Source of the DNA: Rhizopus arrhizus
Taxonomy: Eukaryota; Mucoromycota; Mucoromycetes; Mucorales; Rhizopodaceae
Assembly: GCA_024220505.1 (NCBI GenBank)
Contig: JAKZZE010000030.1
Coordinates: 467,501 to 531,500 of the forward strand
DNA length: 64,000 nucleotides
Reading direction: 5' to 3'
Shown: positions 47,506 to 58,917 of the stretch, piece after piece
Numbering within the stretch: position 1 is the first letter of the stretch
How the letters are laid out: the number at the start of each line of letters is the position of its first letter
Notes under the pieces: generated by a model
What the model was told of the DNA's origin: nothing
The model's input: only the letters and a program-made list of their open reading frames with translations
Databases searched by the model: none
Program-made: the position numbers and the translations under genes

Positions 47506-49253
47506 TTACAAGTAAATACTTTTGAAGACAGTGATGGCTCTTTGTCTACTACTTAAATGTGCTCTTGTTGGGTATATTTTCGATTGACGCAAGACGGTGC
47601 CGATGGATGCATAGACATTACAAGCAGCACGAACACCACCTTGAGAACTGGCCGGTAATCCATCCAAGCCACGCTGTGCTTGCTTCATCAATTGATCAGC
47701 TTTGCTCAACAACCTCATGCTCAAATCCTTTAACCGGTCCTCACCCAAACGACGTGCTTGACCCTGTGCGATCTGATCGATTTCATCCGACGTTAACCAA
47801 TCTTGAGGAAGATAACAGCGACCGAGTTGAGTGCTGTCTGTGACGATATCCCGTGCCATGTTGACATATTGAAGGACAAGACCCATTTGACGCGCACGAT
47901 CCAGGAGCCAACCCGATTGTTTGGCGTGTTCATGATGGAGTATCACCCGGGTACACATCTCACCCACACTACTGGCCACACAGGTAGAATAATACTGAAG
48001 ATCAGCTTCGTCTCGGATGGCCTGACGTCCAAGGTCCCACTGATAGCCATCCAAGAGTTCCAAGACAGTTTCCTCTTTCAGGATACCAGCAAGGTGGGTA
48101 GCAAAGGCACGAAAGGCCGGTTGACAGGAGGCAGGCAAGGCAGCAATATAGAGCCATGTGGGCTTTTGACTAAAGACCTGCTGGACAAACTTACGGGTCA
48201 CTTCCAGCTGATGAAGGCGTCTCTCGATCGGCACCTGCTCGTCATCGCACAAGTCATCGGTCGCTCTGCAAAAGCCATAGAGGACGATCAGATCTTGACG
48301 AATGGGTGCAGGAAAAGCAGCCGAGGCGGCATGGAAGGATTGTGAGGCGCGTTTGAGGATCGATTGAGTCTGGTCGAGGTCGTGAAAGAGTTGATGGTCC
48401 AAGGCTTGATCCGGTAAAGCAAAAGCCCAGACCAAGTTCATCATCGTCACCTTGAGGCGATAAAGCTGGAGGATGATGAAGACGCGATCGAGTGTACAGG
48501 TTGCAAAGACCAAGACAGTGTTGATGAGTGTAAAAAACAGGAATTCTTCAAGCGGCAAGTGAGGGACGACAAAGTAGCTGGTGCTGGTGCGAACAGAAAT
48601 GTGCCAGACGCCTTCACGAATCGCCAGAACGTCAACCCAGCAGAGATAGAGTGTGGGTATGGCAATCGAGATAAGGACACTGAATGAGCGCCGAAGGATG
48701 TATTCACCAGATCCATACCAAAGTAAAGCCAAGACAGGGCAAGCATACCACAAGATACATGAACCATAAAACAAAGGCTTACCGGGCACAGTCAATCTCT
48801 ATCGATCGAGTAAGTACTCTTTTTTTTTTTTTTTATCTTCAACATCTCACTTACCCAGGCCTTATAAGCAATGGTTAAGAGACCAAGAATAGGAACAAAA
48901 CGAATAAAAAAAGATTGAATCCAAGGTGTATTAGGTTTGATAAAAATAGAAGCAAGATGCCATCGCATCATTAAATTAGCAAAGGCCACTGTCATGACAG
49001 TCATAATGATAAAAAACATATATTCCTCCAAGGGAACAAAGCCAATGACAATAATTACGCAGGTAGGACAATAGGACCATGCTTTATGATACACAATATA
49101 ATTGTCCCAGGCGGAGGCAGTAACAAAAGCAATCGTCAATAAAAATTTGTATTTAAATGTATCTTGGCTAGAATGAAAAGGTTTTAAGATCCAAAGGAGT
49201 AGGCCAACTACGGGCAAAGTAAAATAAAGATGAATTTCCATATATGTCAACAT
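47506..49253 (-). CDS. carRP: Bifunctional lycopene cyclase / phytoene synthase
   Basis: Two exons (49253-48855 and 48798-47506) join to 563 residues. The ATG at 49253 gives [15 protein letters not shown], as in other Mucorales; upstream the frame continues only to a TTG. The N-terminal R domain (about residues 1-240) is a multi-helix membrane cyclase with the duplicated P-L-E-E-Y/F-M/L-F-F motif and [15 protein letters not shown]. The C-terminal P domain is a squalene/phytoene synthase with both Asp-rich motifs (ATDDLCDD and NMARDIVTD). The protein condenses two geranylgeranyl diphosphates to phytoene and later cyclises lycopene to beta-carotene. It is divergent to carB, with which it shares a promoter. 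Both activities appear intact. Confidence 0.97.
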
Positions 49254-49699
49254 ATTTTTTTCCAATAAGAATGGAGAAGAGTATAAAAGAGTGGAGAAAA
49301 AGTGCGAGAAGAGAAGGTTGGTGAGTATGTTAATTTGATCCTTTTGTTACTTTTTATATAGTTTTTATACAATTCCTTGTTATCAATAAATAAATAAAAG
49401 AAAAGAACTTTTAACACATCTCCTTGATTGTTAGAACAAAGAAATATATTTGCCTGCAGCTATCCACCCCCTTTCATTTTTCCCATTTCATCTTGTGAAA
49501 CCCTACTGATCGATGCGATCCTTGGGATTTTTTCCTTTTTTTAAAAATAAAGAAGCAAATAGAAATTCCTTTTATATTCACAGGGTGATAAATTGAAATG
49601 CAAGAGAAAGAAAGAGAAATATTTCATATAAAAAATCGACTGTAAAATGATTTGATGATTTCTTTGTGTCTTCTTCCTTCCTTTTTTTTTTTTAAATTA
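49254..49699. promoter_or_regulatory. Shared divergent promoter of carRP and carB
   Basis: A 446-bp interval between the two start codons. A palindromic cluster GATCGATGCGATCC lies at 49508-49521, the type of GATC/CGAT arrangement bound by White Collar-type photoreceptor complexes in fungi, and carotenoid genes of Mucorales are light-induced. A TATA-like TATAAAAAC facing carRP sits near 49370. Light control is established for the gene pair in Mucor and Phycomyces; the specific site here is inference. Confidence 0.7.
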
Positions 49700-51448
49700 A
49701 TGATGAATGAAAAGAAACATGTTGTTATCATTGGTGCTGGTGTAGGTGGTACAGCCACAGCAGCTCGTCTTTCTCGTCAGGGCTTTCAAGTGACAGTGAT
49801 TGAGAAGAATGCGTATTTAGGTGGTCGATGTTCACTCCTACATCAGGGCGGTTTTCGATTTGATCAAGGCCCTTCACTTTATTTGATGCCAAAGGTATTT
49901 GATGAGCTCTTTGCAGATTTAGATGAACGCATTGAAGATCACCTGAAACTTTTACGGTGCGAAAATAACTATAAAGTTCATTTTCATGATGGTGACTTTA
50001 TTCAACTCTCTTCTGACTTAGCCCGTATGAAGACAGAGATCGAACGTATCGAAGGTAGTCAAGGTTTTGGTAGATTTTTGGATTTTTTAAAGGAAGCACA
50101 TATTCATTATACAGAAGGAACGCCGATTGCGATCAAGAAAAATTATGCAAGCATTTGGGATTTAATTCAGTGGCGGTTTGTGCCAAAGATATTTCGATTG
50201 CATCTATTTGACACAGTCTATCGACGTGCTTCGATTTATTTCAAAACCAAAAAGTTACGAATGGCTTTTACATTTCAAACAATGTATATGGGGTAAAGAT
50301 CAAAGTAGGTTGATGTCATCCTATTTATTCATTTATAACGATAGTATGTCACCTTATGATGCACCTGCTGTTTATTCTTTACTGCAGTACACTGAATTTA
50401 CAGACGGTATCTGGTATCCCCTCGGAGGATTCAACAAGGTCCTTCAAGCATTAGAAACAATAGCGACAGACAAATACGGAGCTCGATTTATCTACAATAC
50501 AACTGTTACTAAAATGAATACAAAAGATAGACAAGTGACAGGTGTTACCTTGGAAACTGGTCAAGTCATTCACGCAGATGCCATCATTTGTAACGCAGAT
50601 TTAGTTTATACCTATCACACATTACTACCCCTTTGTCCTTACACTAAAAAACTAAATGCAAAGCGATTGACCTCTTCTTCTATTTCTTTTTATTGGTCAA
50701 TGTCCAAAAAGATCAACCAACTGGATGTTCACAACATCTTTCTGGCTGAATCATATCAGGAGAGTTTTGATGAGATCTTTCAAAAGCACAGTTTACCTTC
50801 CCAACCCTCATTTTATGTCAACGTCCCATCCCGTATCGATCCCTTGGCTGCTCCACCCGACAAGGACGCGGTGATCGTGTTGGTGCCCATCGGACACATG
50901 AAGGACGATGATCAAATGGACTATGGTGAACTCGTTCGACGGGCACGCTCGATGGTCTTGGACGTCATCCACCGTCGTCTGGGCATCCAGCAATTTGAGG
51001 ACTGGATTGAGCATGAGATGGTGAATGATCCAAGTACTTGGCAAAGCAAGTTTAATCTCTGGAAGGGATCCATTCTAGGCTTGTCACACGATATCTTTCA
51101 AGTCCTTTGGTTTCGTCCGAGCATAAAGGATGTTACTGGTCGCTATGATAATCTCTACTTTGTCGGCGCCAGGTAAGCCTTTGGCCCTACTCTATCGTTT
51201 TTACTCACCATGATTTCTCTAGTACGCATCCTGGCACGGGTGTTCCTATCGTACTTTCTGGTAGTAAGTTGACATCCGATCAAGTCTGTCAAGGGTTCGA
51301 TAGAAAGCCCTTACCTAGAAAACATGGAGAACAAAAAGTAGAAAAAGATAATAATTTGTTTCTTTCGTTAGTCATCTTTCTTTTACCCCTTTTCTTTTCC
51401 CTTTACTTTTTCACGGCATGTCTTCAAGTCATGAATACCAAATCATAA
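49700..51448 (+). CDS. carB: Phytoene dehydrogenase (desaturase)
   Basis: Three exons (49700-50292, 50345-51172, 51223-51448) joined by introns of 52 and 50 bases, giving 547 or 548 residues depending on which of two adjacent ATGs is used. The N-terminus has the FAD-binding Rossmann motif VIIGAGVGGTATAARL followed by EKNAYLGGRCS and DQGPSLYLMP. The strongly conserved block MSPYDAPAVYSLLQYTEF starts exon 2, and the C-terminal FVGAR-STHPGTGVP signature of bacterial-type CrtI desaturases is present across the second intron. A C-terminal hydrophobic segment (about residues 513-538) is the membrane anchor. It performs the successive desaturations from phytoene to lycopene. Compared with Mucor CarB the C-terminal tail is shorter. 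Confidence 0.97.
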
Positions 51449-51636
51449 TAAAAAAGCTGTTCCTCAAAATCATTTAAACATTAAACGTGTTTTATTTTTT
51501 TTTAATTCTTTGAATAACAACTCTCTTCTGTCTGTGATTTTCTGTGCAAAAAATATGATTCTAATCCAATGCCATCGCACTTTCTTGTTCATTCTGCTAT
51601 AAACATAGATAAGCATCAAGTATTTATAAATGCTTT

Positions 51637-52487
51637 TTACTTTACATTCATGTAACTATCCATTTCTTTATCCAAATCTTCTGCTGTCTTTGTTGTACGC
51701 TCTTCCCTATTTTTTCCACCACTACGTCCTTGACGATTTCCCAAACGATCCGAAAGAGAACGGCCCCTACACAAAATAAGTTTTTCTTTCTTACTCATTC
51801 CTTATTTACTTACCCCGAGTTACGTCCCAATCGACTAGAAGAAGGAGATTGACTGATTTCAATCTTCATTGGTTGACCTTTTTTACATTATAAGTACATG
51901 AGTTCTTCCAATAGCAAAAGCAACATACCATCTAGTTCGACATTATCAAATTTCTTGATGGCTTTATCTGCATCTGAACTTGAGGCATATTTTACTTTGG
52001 CTTGTCCCGTCGAACGACCGGAACGATCATAAAACAAACGTGCTTTTTCAACTGGACCAACTGTTGAAAAGAGTTCCAAAACATCTTGTTCAGTTACATT
52101 ATAGTGCAAATTTTCAATAGACAATTCAACACCACGATTGTCATTACGAGGTCCTAATCTTGAAGTAATAAATGATTCTCTTTGAGGAACATCATCTTCA
52201 AATCGGTCATGAGCCCAAGGACTATTTACATCCCTTCCTCCTACAGTACCCCTCTATTGTAAATTTTAGAAGACGCTTTTCATTTTTTATTCCCTATTTA
52301 CGCCTCGTTGACTAGAACCTTGGATTTTCATTGTTCGAATAAAAGAACGAACTACAGGTTCTGATCTTTTACGGATGGGGCCCGTATCTGATCTACGTCC
52401 TCCATGAGAACGTCTATTGCTGTGATGTTTGTCTCTTCTTCTGTCTTTTATAACGTCATCAAGTGCTTGATCAAGTCTAGAAGCCAT
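51637..52487 (-). CDS. Aly/REF mRNA export factor (Yra1-like)
   Basis: Four exons (52487-52302, 52253-51929, 51877-51814, 51766-51637) join exactly to 234 residues. MASRLDQALDDVIKDRR at the N-terminus is the conserved export-adaptor box. An Arg/Gly/Ser-rich region follows, then one RRM (VELSIENLHYNVTEQDVLEL through KIEISQSPS, about residues 95-175), an Arg-Gly-rich stretch and the C-terminal EEMDSYM-type box (LDKEMDSYMNVK). The layout is that of Yra1/ALY, a TREX component that hands spliced mRNA to the Mex67-Mtr2 export receptor. Convergent with carB, 188 bases apart. Confidence 0.93.
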
Positions 52488-52489
52488 AA

Positions 52490-54505
52490 TATAAAATAAT
52501 GAACAAACAAGGAAAAAAGTCCTTGTATGTAAAGACTGCAAACAAAACTTTATTAAAATGAGTAAATCATTACAAGTCACGGAATTTTGAGTTGAGGTGA
52601 CACGGGCAGAATAAAAAGAGGAGCAGGTAAGGAATACAAGGATGACATCAATATGTCGCATAGTACTTTTGACCTACTCATTATATGCTTTCCTGGTACA
52701 TTTTTTTCTATAACTCTATAAAACAATCCAATGGTCCATCAGGAGGTTCTTTAAAAAACCTTTATCAATAGATCATAAGAAATCATTCTAAGCATGACAT
52801 TTTATTTACCATAAAAGCAAAACTCTACCTTGAATAACACAATGAGCACAAAGCATTTGTTTTACTATATAATATACTATATCCAGAAATTAAAGTCGCC
52901 ATGACTTGTCGCAATTACATATGAATTGTATTATAAAACTTTACAAAATGAGCCTTTAATTTATGGAAATAGTGTAAGTCGCCTCAAATTGCTAAAAAAA
53001 ATTCATATTTGGAAATTATTATGCACGCTTTTTTTTTCACATAAAAGTCGTCTGACTAAGAATGGAAATGTTGAATTCCAGCTTTCAATATTAGAGTGCA
53101 TGTATAAAGGGCAGCTACTAATTGTTTTCGTCTGTTTGTAAATAATACGATTGCTTTTAAAAAATCTACATACTACCTCTCTTCTCTTTCTTTCTATCGA
53201 TGACATATATATCATATCTTTGGACGAACCATTCAATACATGAGAATATTCATAGAAAAGTTAAAAGGTATTACACAGCCACTGGAAACAATTGGAGATA
53301 TTAAGTCGGTAATATTCGCTTAATATCTGAAATTTTACTTGAATATTACCAGATTTAAAACGGCACTTTTCAAGCCAATTTTACGGCATGTAGTAATATT
53401 TCGAATATTACGCACGCCAAAAAAACACTTGAAATCTCTAATTTTACCTTGAATTCACATAAAAAAAGACAGTAATATTCGCATTTTACTTGATATGATA
53501 GGTTGGTCCTTTTTTAATTACCACAAATTTACTTGTCGTTATTGGGCGACATCATGCTTATTCATATACTTCTTTACATTCTTATTTGTAGAAAACCTTA
53601 TCATTTAATACACTTCATTGGCTTAAAAACAATACATTGGCTTTAAAGTTATACTTTTTATTGGATAAAAACTTTTCTATTGAAATGTGATTTTTATACT
53701 TTACGACTTTCGAATGGCAAAATGTTATACCATTTCAACCTTTTGGCAAAATAAGACAGCAATCATCCGTTCATTTTTATTACATTCATCCATCCAGCAG
53801 CGAACACCTTTCCTTTTTTTTTTTTCCTTAACTTACCTTGTTTGATGCGTAACAAATAGAATTAAGTTAAATAAAGCTCTTGTAAGTTACCCATCTTGAG
53901 AAAAAAGCCTTTTCATGGTTATACGCGTAAAGAAGCAGCAGCAAAGTACATAGAACAGAAAGATTACGGATGAGTTACAGGACAACTACAAAATAGTCTT
54001 CAGGTTAAACATTTTGTAGAGCATTATATGAGAGTATTACTTACATTTAAGCTTCATTTTGGCAACATAGATCCAATAAAGCCATTGATAATCTTGTAAA
54101 GCATTTTCTGAATATAAGGATGAGTAAAGTTTGTTTTAATAGCAGTAAAACTACTCACGAAAATTCCATAAAAGTATAAACAGAAGCATATCAAAATATA
54201 TCATACAGCCATAAAAAACAAGCTATTAAAGAAACAACATGCATTTAGTGAGCAGAACATTAAGTATTTCCTTAACTTACAGTTTTAATACATGGAGTCA
54301 TGAAAATAAACCTTTTAATCTTGCACGTACCTGTGTTATCTCGTAAGAATAAAAAAGACTATAAAATTCAACAAGACTTAAAAAATTATATTTTTATTTA
54401 ATATTATTGTATCTGGTATTTATATCCTTTTCATGAAGATTCAATTAAATCCTTTTCAAGATATTTTAATTAATTATAGCTGTAGATCTAGCATGAATAA
54501 ATTTT
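52490..54505. other. Intergenic, no gene recognised
   Basis: AT-rich DNA. Contains palindromic GTAATATTCG motifs at 53306-53475 (see findings) and no convincing ORF on either strand. Confidence 0.4.
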
Positions 54506-54506
54506 T

Positions 54507-54626
54507 ATTCTATTTAGACACGAGAATACAAAATAAGTCATATGATTGCTTAATCATTCTTTTTTATTGGTCAGCGAAAATAGTATAATAAATTTTTTGA
54601 TATAATATATGATAATTGATCTTCTT
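54507..54626 (+). repeat. DIRS inverted terminal repeat (3' side)
   Basis: Begins ATTCTATTTAGACACGAG. From 54517 onward it matches the reverse complement of 61625-61733 almost base for base for about 109 bases. The outer 10 bases are specific to this end. Confidence 0.9.
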
Positions 54627-54677
54627 TGAGTAAAATATAATAAAAAAAAAAAAGAGTGAAGAGAAGGGTGGGTGGGG

Positions 54678-54793
54678 AATCATATGACTTATTTTGTATT
54701 CTCGTGTCTAAATAGAATAATTCAAGGGCGAATGAAATTCTTCTAGAATTGAATGAGACACTCGAATACAAAATAAGTCATATGATTGCTAAT
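54678..54793 (-). repeat. DIRS internal complementary region
   Basis: 54678-54718 is the reverse complement of the outer end of the 3' repeat (54507-54547). 54720-54793 is the reverse complement of the outer end of the 5' repeat (61696-61769). Together they form the template junction that lets the two ends be joined during circle formation. The stop codon of the recombinase ORF lies inside it. Confidence 0.9.
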
Positions 54794-57011
54794 CCAGAGT
54801 AATCAGAGTACTGGTAAAATCAAAAAGAGATAAATGTTCCCTTCGGTAATGGTTTTCAAAAGTTTCGGAATTCGCCCAGTTTCCCATAGTGATAACATCT
54901 TCTTTGGGTATTCCCGAGGCAAGAGCCAAAGAGGAAGCAATAGAACGAATGTTGACGCGAGGTTCAGAAGTAGACTTGTGTAGGAGTCTGGAAAGCCATC
55001 CTTGAATTGTATTTGCTTTAAGAATCTTCGCAGGAGAAATAGAATTGACAAACAACGGAGCAGAAGAACCTTGAGGGCGACGTTCACGATAAGCAAGAAA
55101 AGTTTGGACTGGACAAAGAACAGGCACCTGAGTGTGAGCGCACACTTGAAATGTTTTGATTATTCTACGACCGCGACGTTTTTCTTTAGGGCAATGGACC
55201 TCGAGAGACAAAGAAGTAAGATCCGAAGATACGTTAACAGAAGCAAAAGGAACTCTTTGTAAATCCGACGGGCGAAAGAAGCACGCAACACCAAGTAAAA
55301 ATGCCAGTTTTCCTTGAAGAGAAGCTAAAGAGGTAGAAGCGTTGTCTAAACAGGATAAGTGATGAAAAGTAGGTTTTAAGTCAATTGTTTTTCGATGCAA
55401 GTGAATTGGAGGTGCTTGAGCTGTTAAGGTAAGAATAAACTTGTTTAATAAATGATCATCTCTAAGAGAAGTAGGATTGTGGTGGAGTCGACTGTAATAA
55501 ACGAAGATAAAAAGAAATAAAAAGCACCAAAACGATAATTACTTTGAGATACTTTTTATTCTTGATTATATCCCAGTTAAAGTTATCCTTTTTTTAATGA
55601 GGATTTAGGTGGGATATTTATATTCTTTTGAAGAATAATTCATGGGGATGATTGAGTTAAATCAATTGGTTCTTTCTTGATGTTTCATTCTGGATTGGGG
55701 CATTGCCATCATATCTTGTTCCATGGAATCTTATCTTGTATAATTATATTATAAATCATTGTTCTAAGCTACTAGTGTTGCATTTATAAATAGGCATCCA
55801 TGGAATTGTTGTTTAAGACGGCACTTGTACTTTGTTCCTGAATGATTATTGGGTTTGAGTAAACTTGGTTACTAAATTAGTACAGAAAGACTGAAACCTA
55901 ATAATGGAGACAACAGGAGTCATTAAGGCACCAATCGGATTATTGATAAGAATATTTCTCAATCATTCGTTTAGATCGATAAAGTTACTATGCAAGAAAA
56001 ACAATATTCTATTCTGACACACATAGTCTCAATGCAACTAAATACATTGGATCATAAAAGAGATTATGCAAAGACTTAATACTATAACAGGTTGGTATTA
56101 TACATGCAAGACATTTATTACTCTTTATGATATAATTCATCGTCAGATCTTTATGGTTTAACTATGCTAGTGTTGGAGATGTTTGGTTTATAGCATAACT
56201 TATTATTTTATTATGTCTACCTATAACATCGACTAACAGCAGAACGAAATAGTTGTAATGTTGTTATTGCATAATCATGGGTTGATTTCATGGTACTGAG
56301 AAAATTGATTACATCAATTGGTGGAAAGTCAGTGTCAGAAATGTTGTGGACAGATGCCCAGTCCAGAAATAAAAGTTGACCACGTTGATATGAACGGTTA
56401 GTGCTAGTATCGCTTAGTGTACGTTGCGTTAAGATCTGCTGGGCTTCTTGATTTAAAGCTGTATGTTGGTATTGAGTGTTGAGAATCTCCACACGGCGAG
56501 CTTCCAGTTCTTGTTTGCGTTGGTTGGCCATATGGCTGTAGGTGAAGGAAGTCGAATTGATGTCTGAGGGTCTAGTAGAATCGGTGGCTCGAAGCTCAGA
56601 GTTTGTAGAATCGGAAACCAAAGGGCTGTTGTCCAGTATGGGGTTATCATCACCACTTGAGGGAGTCTCTCTTGAAGTAATTTCTGGAGGCACCTGGTGA
56701 TGAGGTTCCACGGAGGATTGGGATATGGGTACTGGAACTGCTTCCAAGACAGGGTAAAAGCATCCGTCGCGTAGCTGCCAGGATCCGGAAGCCACGATAC
56801 GTACCTTTTCAGTTGTGTCGTATTCCGATCGGCAAAAAGATCTACATCGTTTGGTCCCCAACAATGTTGCATTTGTCGAAATATTGATCGCCATATCATC
56901 CAATTGTTCTTCTGATATGGTCGTCTGGATTCGAAATCTGCTATCTGATTCGATACGCCTTGTACATGATTCGACTGAATACTGATCCCGCGCTTCAGGC
57001 ACCATTTCCAT
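54789..57011 (-). pseudogene. DIRS tyrosine recombinase, split by an LTR insertion
   Basis: The N-terminal part (about 56530-56229) has the helical DNA-binding region of DIRS recombinases (RGQLLFLDWASVHNI). The catalytic part (55487-54789) has FFRPSDLQRV (first Arg), NIRSIASSLALASGIP (second Arg) and GNWANSETFENHYRR with the Tyr nucleophile. The frame matches perfectly across the site if the 736-bp LTR and one TCGAC copy are ignored, so the gene was whole before that insertion. The position three residues before the second Arg, usually His, is Val here. The N-terminal part overlaps the end of the methyltransferase-like frame, as is usual in DIRS. Confidence 0.85.
55493..56228. mobile_element. 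Solo LTR A (736 bp) in the DIRS recombinase gene
   Basis: Starts TGTAATAAA, ends CTATAACA and is flanked by perfect 5-bp duplications TCGAC (55488-55492 and 56229-56233). No internal retroelement genes remain. 5-bp duplications and TG...CA ends are those of LTR retrotransposons. Recombination between two LTRs would leave exactly this. Confidence 0.88.
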
Positions 57012-57167
57012 AGAGTGGTAGCTAATGTCATTAACGTCAATGATCGTGTTCCCCCTTGTTTGTTGATGTACGACATGGAGGTTGTGTTGTCCGTTCTGAT
57101 CAATACCCGCATGTTCTGTAAGTGAGGGAATGTTCGTAACGCAAGGAAGGCTGCCTTCAGTTCTCTC
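56453..57167 (-). pseudogene. DIRS RNase H (3' part) and methyltransferase-like domain
   Basis: Continues the RT/RNase H protein after insertion B: RELKAAFLALRTFPHL, then RTDNTTSMSYINKQGG (RNase H) and VSNQIADFESR. Next comes the DIRS-specific domain with DVDLFADRNTTQLKRYVSW and the NPPW motif (YPYPNPPWNLITRCL, about 56730-56690). This domain resembles DNA N6-adenine methyltransferases and its function in DIRS elements is not known. The frame ends at 56453 and overlaps the recombinase frame. Confidence 0.85.
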
Positions 57168-57407
57168 TGTTTAGGAAAGGGGAGTTTTAGGTAAATATAA
57201 TATAGCAATCAAAGATAAAGAAATACTGTTAGAACTTGGTATCTCTTTATTAAGTTAAGATAACTATTGTATGATAAAAAAAAATTCTACATGTAAAAAG
57301 TGAGAATATTTATAGACATGATACGGATAAAGAATTAAGACAGATTTATAATCAACTTGACAGAATAGATGATTACGATTTCTAATTATTAGTTTAGCCT
57401 GTTCCTA

Positions 57408-57500
57408 CAGTAAGGGACAAAATCAGTCCGTTTTTTGGTTTTTTCGCAATGCGTCGCCGGGAATTAAACTTAGGGCTTCGCTTTGCTGACGAAACATTTG
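57408..57500 (+). repeat. Tc1 left terminal inverted repeat
   Basis: About 92 bases starting CAGTAAGGGACAAAATCAGT. Matches the right repeat with about five mismatches (for example GCGTCGCC against GCCTCGCC). Confidence 0.93.
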
Positions 57501-57781
57501 CACGCAAGCTAGACAAAATTATTGGTGTAATCTGATTGCTTCTACCACCATTTTCTCTGTAGTTATGGCGGAAAAAGTGATTTTCCGTGATTGTTGCTAA
57601 CGCCCGATTTTGCATTAGACACCATATCTCCAGAAACAGTCACTGGACTGACTTGAGATTTAGTTTGGTACGTCTTATGACGTCAGTGAACGCTAACGTG
57701 TTCTCATATTTTAGCTTCTTTTATTTTTTTACATTTTTTCTTTTTCCTCATTTACCTCATCTCAGATTAGCCAAACACGCC

Positions 57782-58804
57782 ATGACAGCAAAGAATGCCG
57801 ACAAACATGCCCAAATTGAAAACATGTTGAACCACTCCATTCCATGGGATGTAATTAAAAAAAAAGTAGGCTGTGGAAAGTCCATGATTCGAAGAATTTC
57901 AAGGAAAACCAAGTTGCAGTCAAAAAATAGCGCGGGTAGACATCGTTTACTCACACCTAGGGAGGAAACCAAAGCAGCTAGAGACATAAGACTTGGCTTA
58001 TCTAAACGCGCAGCCGATGCTTCCTTTGGCGTTAAAAAACCAGATCAAATGGTCAATCCAAAAACAATTGCTCGTACTTTGAAACGCAAAGGTCTAAAAT
58101 CGACTAAGAAAAAGACGGTACTTCCACTTAATAATGACAAGCAAAAGGCACGATATGATTGGGCAAAGGCTCATAAAGACTGGTCCGAGACTGATTGGGA
58201 ACGCGTTGTCTTTTCTGATGAGACAAAGATCCAAAAAAGAGGGTCTAATGGCCTAGAATACGCTTGGAAAGAGGATAATGCACCTTATCGAGACCATCAC
58301 TACAAAAAGAAACATGCTTATGGAGGAGGCGGGATCATGCTTTGGAGTTGCATAACTATACATGGAGGGGGCTACATGTCCTGGCTACAAAGTAATGTAA
58401 ATGGTGAGCTATACACGTCAGTACTTGAGGAGGAATACAAGGAGACATTGAAGTATTATGGCCTGCAAAGTAAGGACATGATCTTTCAACAAGATAATGC
58501 AAGCATCCATTGTGCTTCAGCTCCTTCAAAATGGTTCCAAAAGAACAAGATTAAGCTCCTGAGTTGGCCAGCATACTCCCCTGACCTTAACCCAATTGAA
58601 AATGCATGGGCCATGCTTAAAAAGAAGGAACAGATGACAAGACCACCTTCTTCTGTGGTTGAGACTGACCAAGCATTTTTTGACCGGGTTTCGAAGCTTT
58701 GGTATGACCTAGCAACTCCAGAGTACTGTAGAAACCTTATTCACTCTATGCCCCGTCGAGTTCGGGACGTAATCCAGCGTAAGGGCCGCGATACCAAGTA
58801 CTAA
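57782..58804 (+). CDS. Tc1-family transposase, intact
   Basis: The ATG at 57782 (MTAKNADKHAQIENML) gives 340 residues, the usual Tc1 length. The frame is open 65 codons further up but those are low-complexity. Two N-terminal helix-turn-helix parts (residues about 1-60 and 65-115) are followed by the DDE domain: VVFSDETKIQ (first Asp), MIFQQDNASIH (second Asp) and SPDLNPIENAW (Glu), with 34 residues between the last two. A Gly-rich loop (AYGGGGIMLWSC) typical of Tc1 is present. No stops or frameshifts. The enzyme would excise and insert the element at TA sites. Confidence 0.95.
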   Translation: MTAKNADKHAQIENMLNHSIPWDVIKKKVGCGKSMIRRISRKTKLQSKNSAGRHRLLTPREETKAARDIRLGLSKRAADASFGVKKPDQMVNPKTIARTLKRKGLKSTKKKTVLPLNNDKQKARYDWAKAHKDWSETDWERVVFSDETKIQKRGSNGLEYAWKEDNAPYRDHHYKKKHAYGGGGIMLWSCITIHGGGYMSWLQSNVNGELYTSVLEEEYKETLKYYGLQSKDMIFQQDNASIHCASAPSKWFQKNKIKLLSWPAYSPDLNPIENAWAMLKKKEQMTRPPSSVVETDQAFFDRVSKLWYDLATPEYCRNLIHSMPRRVRDVIQRKGRDTKY

Positions 58805-58917
58805 TCGAAATTCAAAAAATAAAAATACATTATTTTCAATATATCTTCTTATAACATGGCGGAAAATAAAAAATACCATTTCCGACAAATATTGTCAACT
58901 TTGTTGAAGGAAGAGAC

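Noticed and set aside
47803..48345. 180-residue plus-strand ORF
   Set aside because: Antisense to carRP, whose protein motifs are unmistakable.
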